Positions 63,012-64,000 of a stretch of DNA of 64,000 nucleotides are shown piece after piece. The DNA comes from Anaeromassilibacillus sp. An250 (lineage in GTDB: Bacteria > Bacillota > Clostridia > Oscillospirales > Acutalibacteraceae). The DNA lies in contig NZ_NFJK01000008.1 of the NCBI RefSeq assembly GCF_002159845.1, positions 1 through 64,000 on the forward strand, written 5' to 3'. Under the pieces are notes generated by a model. It ran no database searches, was not told the DNA's origin, and was given only the letters and a program-made list of their open reading frames with translations. Position numbers and translations under genes: made by a program. Every line of letters starts with the position of its first letter. The first letter of the stretch is position 1.

Positions 63012-64000
63012 ATGTATGATTATGATTTATTGATTATCGGTGCCGGCCCTGCGGGGATTTTTACGGCATTGGAGATGAACCGGCTTGCACCCGAAAAGAA
63101 GGTGCTGGTGGTGGATTCTGGAAGCAGCATCGACCACCGGGCTTGTCCGGCCCGCACCAGCGGGCAATGCGCCCACTGCAAGACGTGCAGCATCATGAAT
63201 GGATGGGCGGGCGCCGGCGCGTTTTCCGATGGAAAGCTTTCCCTCTCGGAAGAGGTGGGCGGCAACCTGACCGACTACCTTCCGGTGGATACCGTCCGTC
63301 AGCTGATTCATTATGCGGATGAGATTTACCTGCAATTCGGTGCGCCAAAAAAGATTTACGGAAAGAGCGATAAGTTTGCGGAAGAACTCGCCTACGAAGC
63401 GCACAAGGAGAACATCCAGTTGATCCCCTGCCCAGTCCGCCATATGGGCACGGAATACTCGTTTGAAGTCCTGCGCGCGATGTATCAATATCTCGCCGCT
63501 TGCCCGAATTTTACCTTTTGGGAGCATACGACGGCGGAGACGCTGCTGGTCGAAGAGGGAACCGTGCAGGGAGCGTGGCTGACAAATTCCAAAGGGGAAC
63601 GAAAGCTTGTGCGGGCGCCCTATGTGATTGCGGCCCCGGGACGCGGCGGTGCGGACTGGTTGCACGGCATCGCTCAGCAGAATGGACTTTCCACCAAAAA
63701 CAATGCAGTAGACATCGGCGTGCGCGTGGAAGTGCCGAATGCGGTGATGGATCGCCTGACCACCCATTTATACGAGGCGAAGCTCGTTTATTACTCAGAT
63801 ACGTTTGAAAACAAGGTGCGCACTTTCTGCATGAATCCCGGCGGGATTGTCAGCGAGGAGCACTACGACGGAGAGGACGGCGGGATCGCGGTCGTCAATG
63901 GCCATTCCTATGCGGATGAGGATAAGCGGACGGAGAACACCAATTTTGCCATGTTGGTTTCCACCGAGTTTACCGAGCCGTTTCACCAGCCGATCGAATA
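63012..64000 (+). CDS. FAD-dependent oxidoreductase, N-terminal part (runs off the window)
   Basis: At least 329 residues; the frame is open at the window end. The start MYDYDLLIIGAGPAG at 63012 gives the dinucleotide motif GAGPAG (10-15). A Cys cluster follows (CPARTSGQCAHCKTCSIMNGWAGAG), typical of the 'FAD-dependent dehydrogenase' group in Clostridia that resembles HI0933-like and geranylgeranyl-reductase-like proteins. The middle (VIAAPGRGGADWL) is a second FAD contact. The Cys set could bind an iron-sulfur cluster, but that is inference. The substrate is unknown. It has a strong promoter. Confidence 0.85.
   Translation, partial: MYDYDLLIIGAGPAGIFTALEMNRLAPEKKVLVVDSGSSIDHRACPARTSGQCAHCKTCSIMNGWAGAGAFSDGKLSLSEEVGGNLTDYLPVDTVRQLIHYADEIYLQFGAPKKIYGKSDKFAEELAYEAHKENIQLIPCPVRHMGTEYSFEVLRAMYQYLAACPNFTFWEHTTAETLLVEEGTVQGAWLTNSKGERKLVRAPYVIAAPGRGGADWLHGIAQQNGLSTKNNAVDIGVRVEVPNAVMDRLTTHLYEAKLVYYSDTFENKVRTFCMNPGGIVSEEHYDGEDGGIAVVNGHSYADEDKRTENTNFAMLVSTEFTEPFHQPIE

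Noticed and set aside
1-64000. CRISPR array, tRNA or rRNA genes
   Set aside because: No regularly spaced repeats, no tRNA cloverleaf with a conserved T-arm and no rRNA segments were noticed in the intergenic regions.

Overview
The window comes from a spore-forming, anaerobic Clostridia genome. I infer an Oscillospiraceae/Ruminococcaceae-like gut butyrate producer but cannot name the species. Reasons: a complete acetyl-CoA to butyryl-CoA operon with electron-transfer flavoprotein; spore maturation genes spmA/spmB and a CotH-type gene; Gram-positive lipoprotein signals; a T-box leader on the tryptophan operon; a large SRP RNA just before dnaX; and a rubredoxin-fused flavoprotein typical of strict anaerobes.

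Layout. 1-1063: right-hand tail of an integrative/conjugative or Tn4451-like element (DnaC-like ATPase, TnpW-like protein, unknown protein, two terminators). 1200-11847: an AT-richer accessory island. It holds a LysR regulator divergent from a surface/export gene set: a lipoprotein Ntn-hydrolase, a PaaK-like adenylating enzyme, an ABC exporter whose permease is split by a frameshift, an SDR, two cyclophilin-like lipoproteins, a small protein, a DUF3737 beta-helix protein and a LysE exporter. 11844-14314: a CotH-DUF4956-VTC (polyphosphate polymerase-like) operon whose CotH reading frame ends abruptly against the island. 14315-18308: a 0.7 kb non-coding stretch, then glgB, asnA and a small ORF. 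18634-24605: thl-crt-hbd-bcd-etfB-etfA. 24702-34192: an acetyltransferase, then a YesM/YesN-type two-component system beside an orphan solute-binding lipoprotein and a large secreted alpha-amylase. 34468-38699: AbrB regulator, spmA-spmB-feoB, YhfC-type membrane protein. 38899-43549: SRP RNA, dnaX-ybaB-recR, then an ECF sigma factor with an RsiV-like anti-sigma factor. 43668-46000: Crp/Fnr regulator, thioredoxin, metallopeptidase, lone cobI. 46043-52951: a T-box controlled trpE-trpGD-trpC-trpF-trpB-trpA operon. 52993-64000: housekeeping genes (nth, glyA, rarA, uraA, threonine aldolase, YaiI/YqxD, a FAD-dependent oxidoreductase cut by the window end).

How the parts work together. The butyrate operon turns acetyl-CoA into butyryl-CoA, and Bcd-EtfAB is the energy-conserving step in this pathway. 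The amylase, sensor kinase and solute-binding protein suggest sensing and degrading extracellular starch, and GlgB branches internal glycogen. Tryptophan synthesis is switched by uncharged tRNA-Trp through the leader RNA.

The best candidate for something undescribed is the LysR island. It puts a lipid-anchored self-processing amide hydrolase, an adenylate-forming enzyme, an oxidoreductase and two kinds of exporter beside two related cyclophilin-like lipoproteins. Other points worth checking are the permease frameshift, the truncated CotH gene, the solute-binding protein that reads through its own terminator, a PhoB-like direct repeat before the VTC gene, and a structured leader before uraA. 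No CRISPR array, tRNA or rRNA gene was seen.
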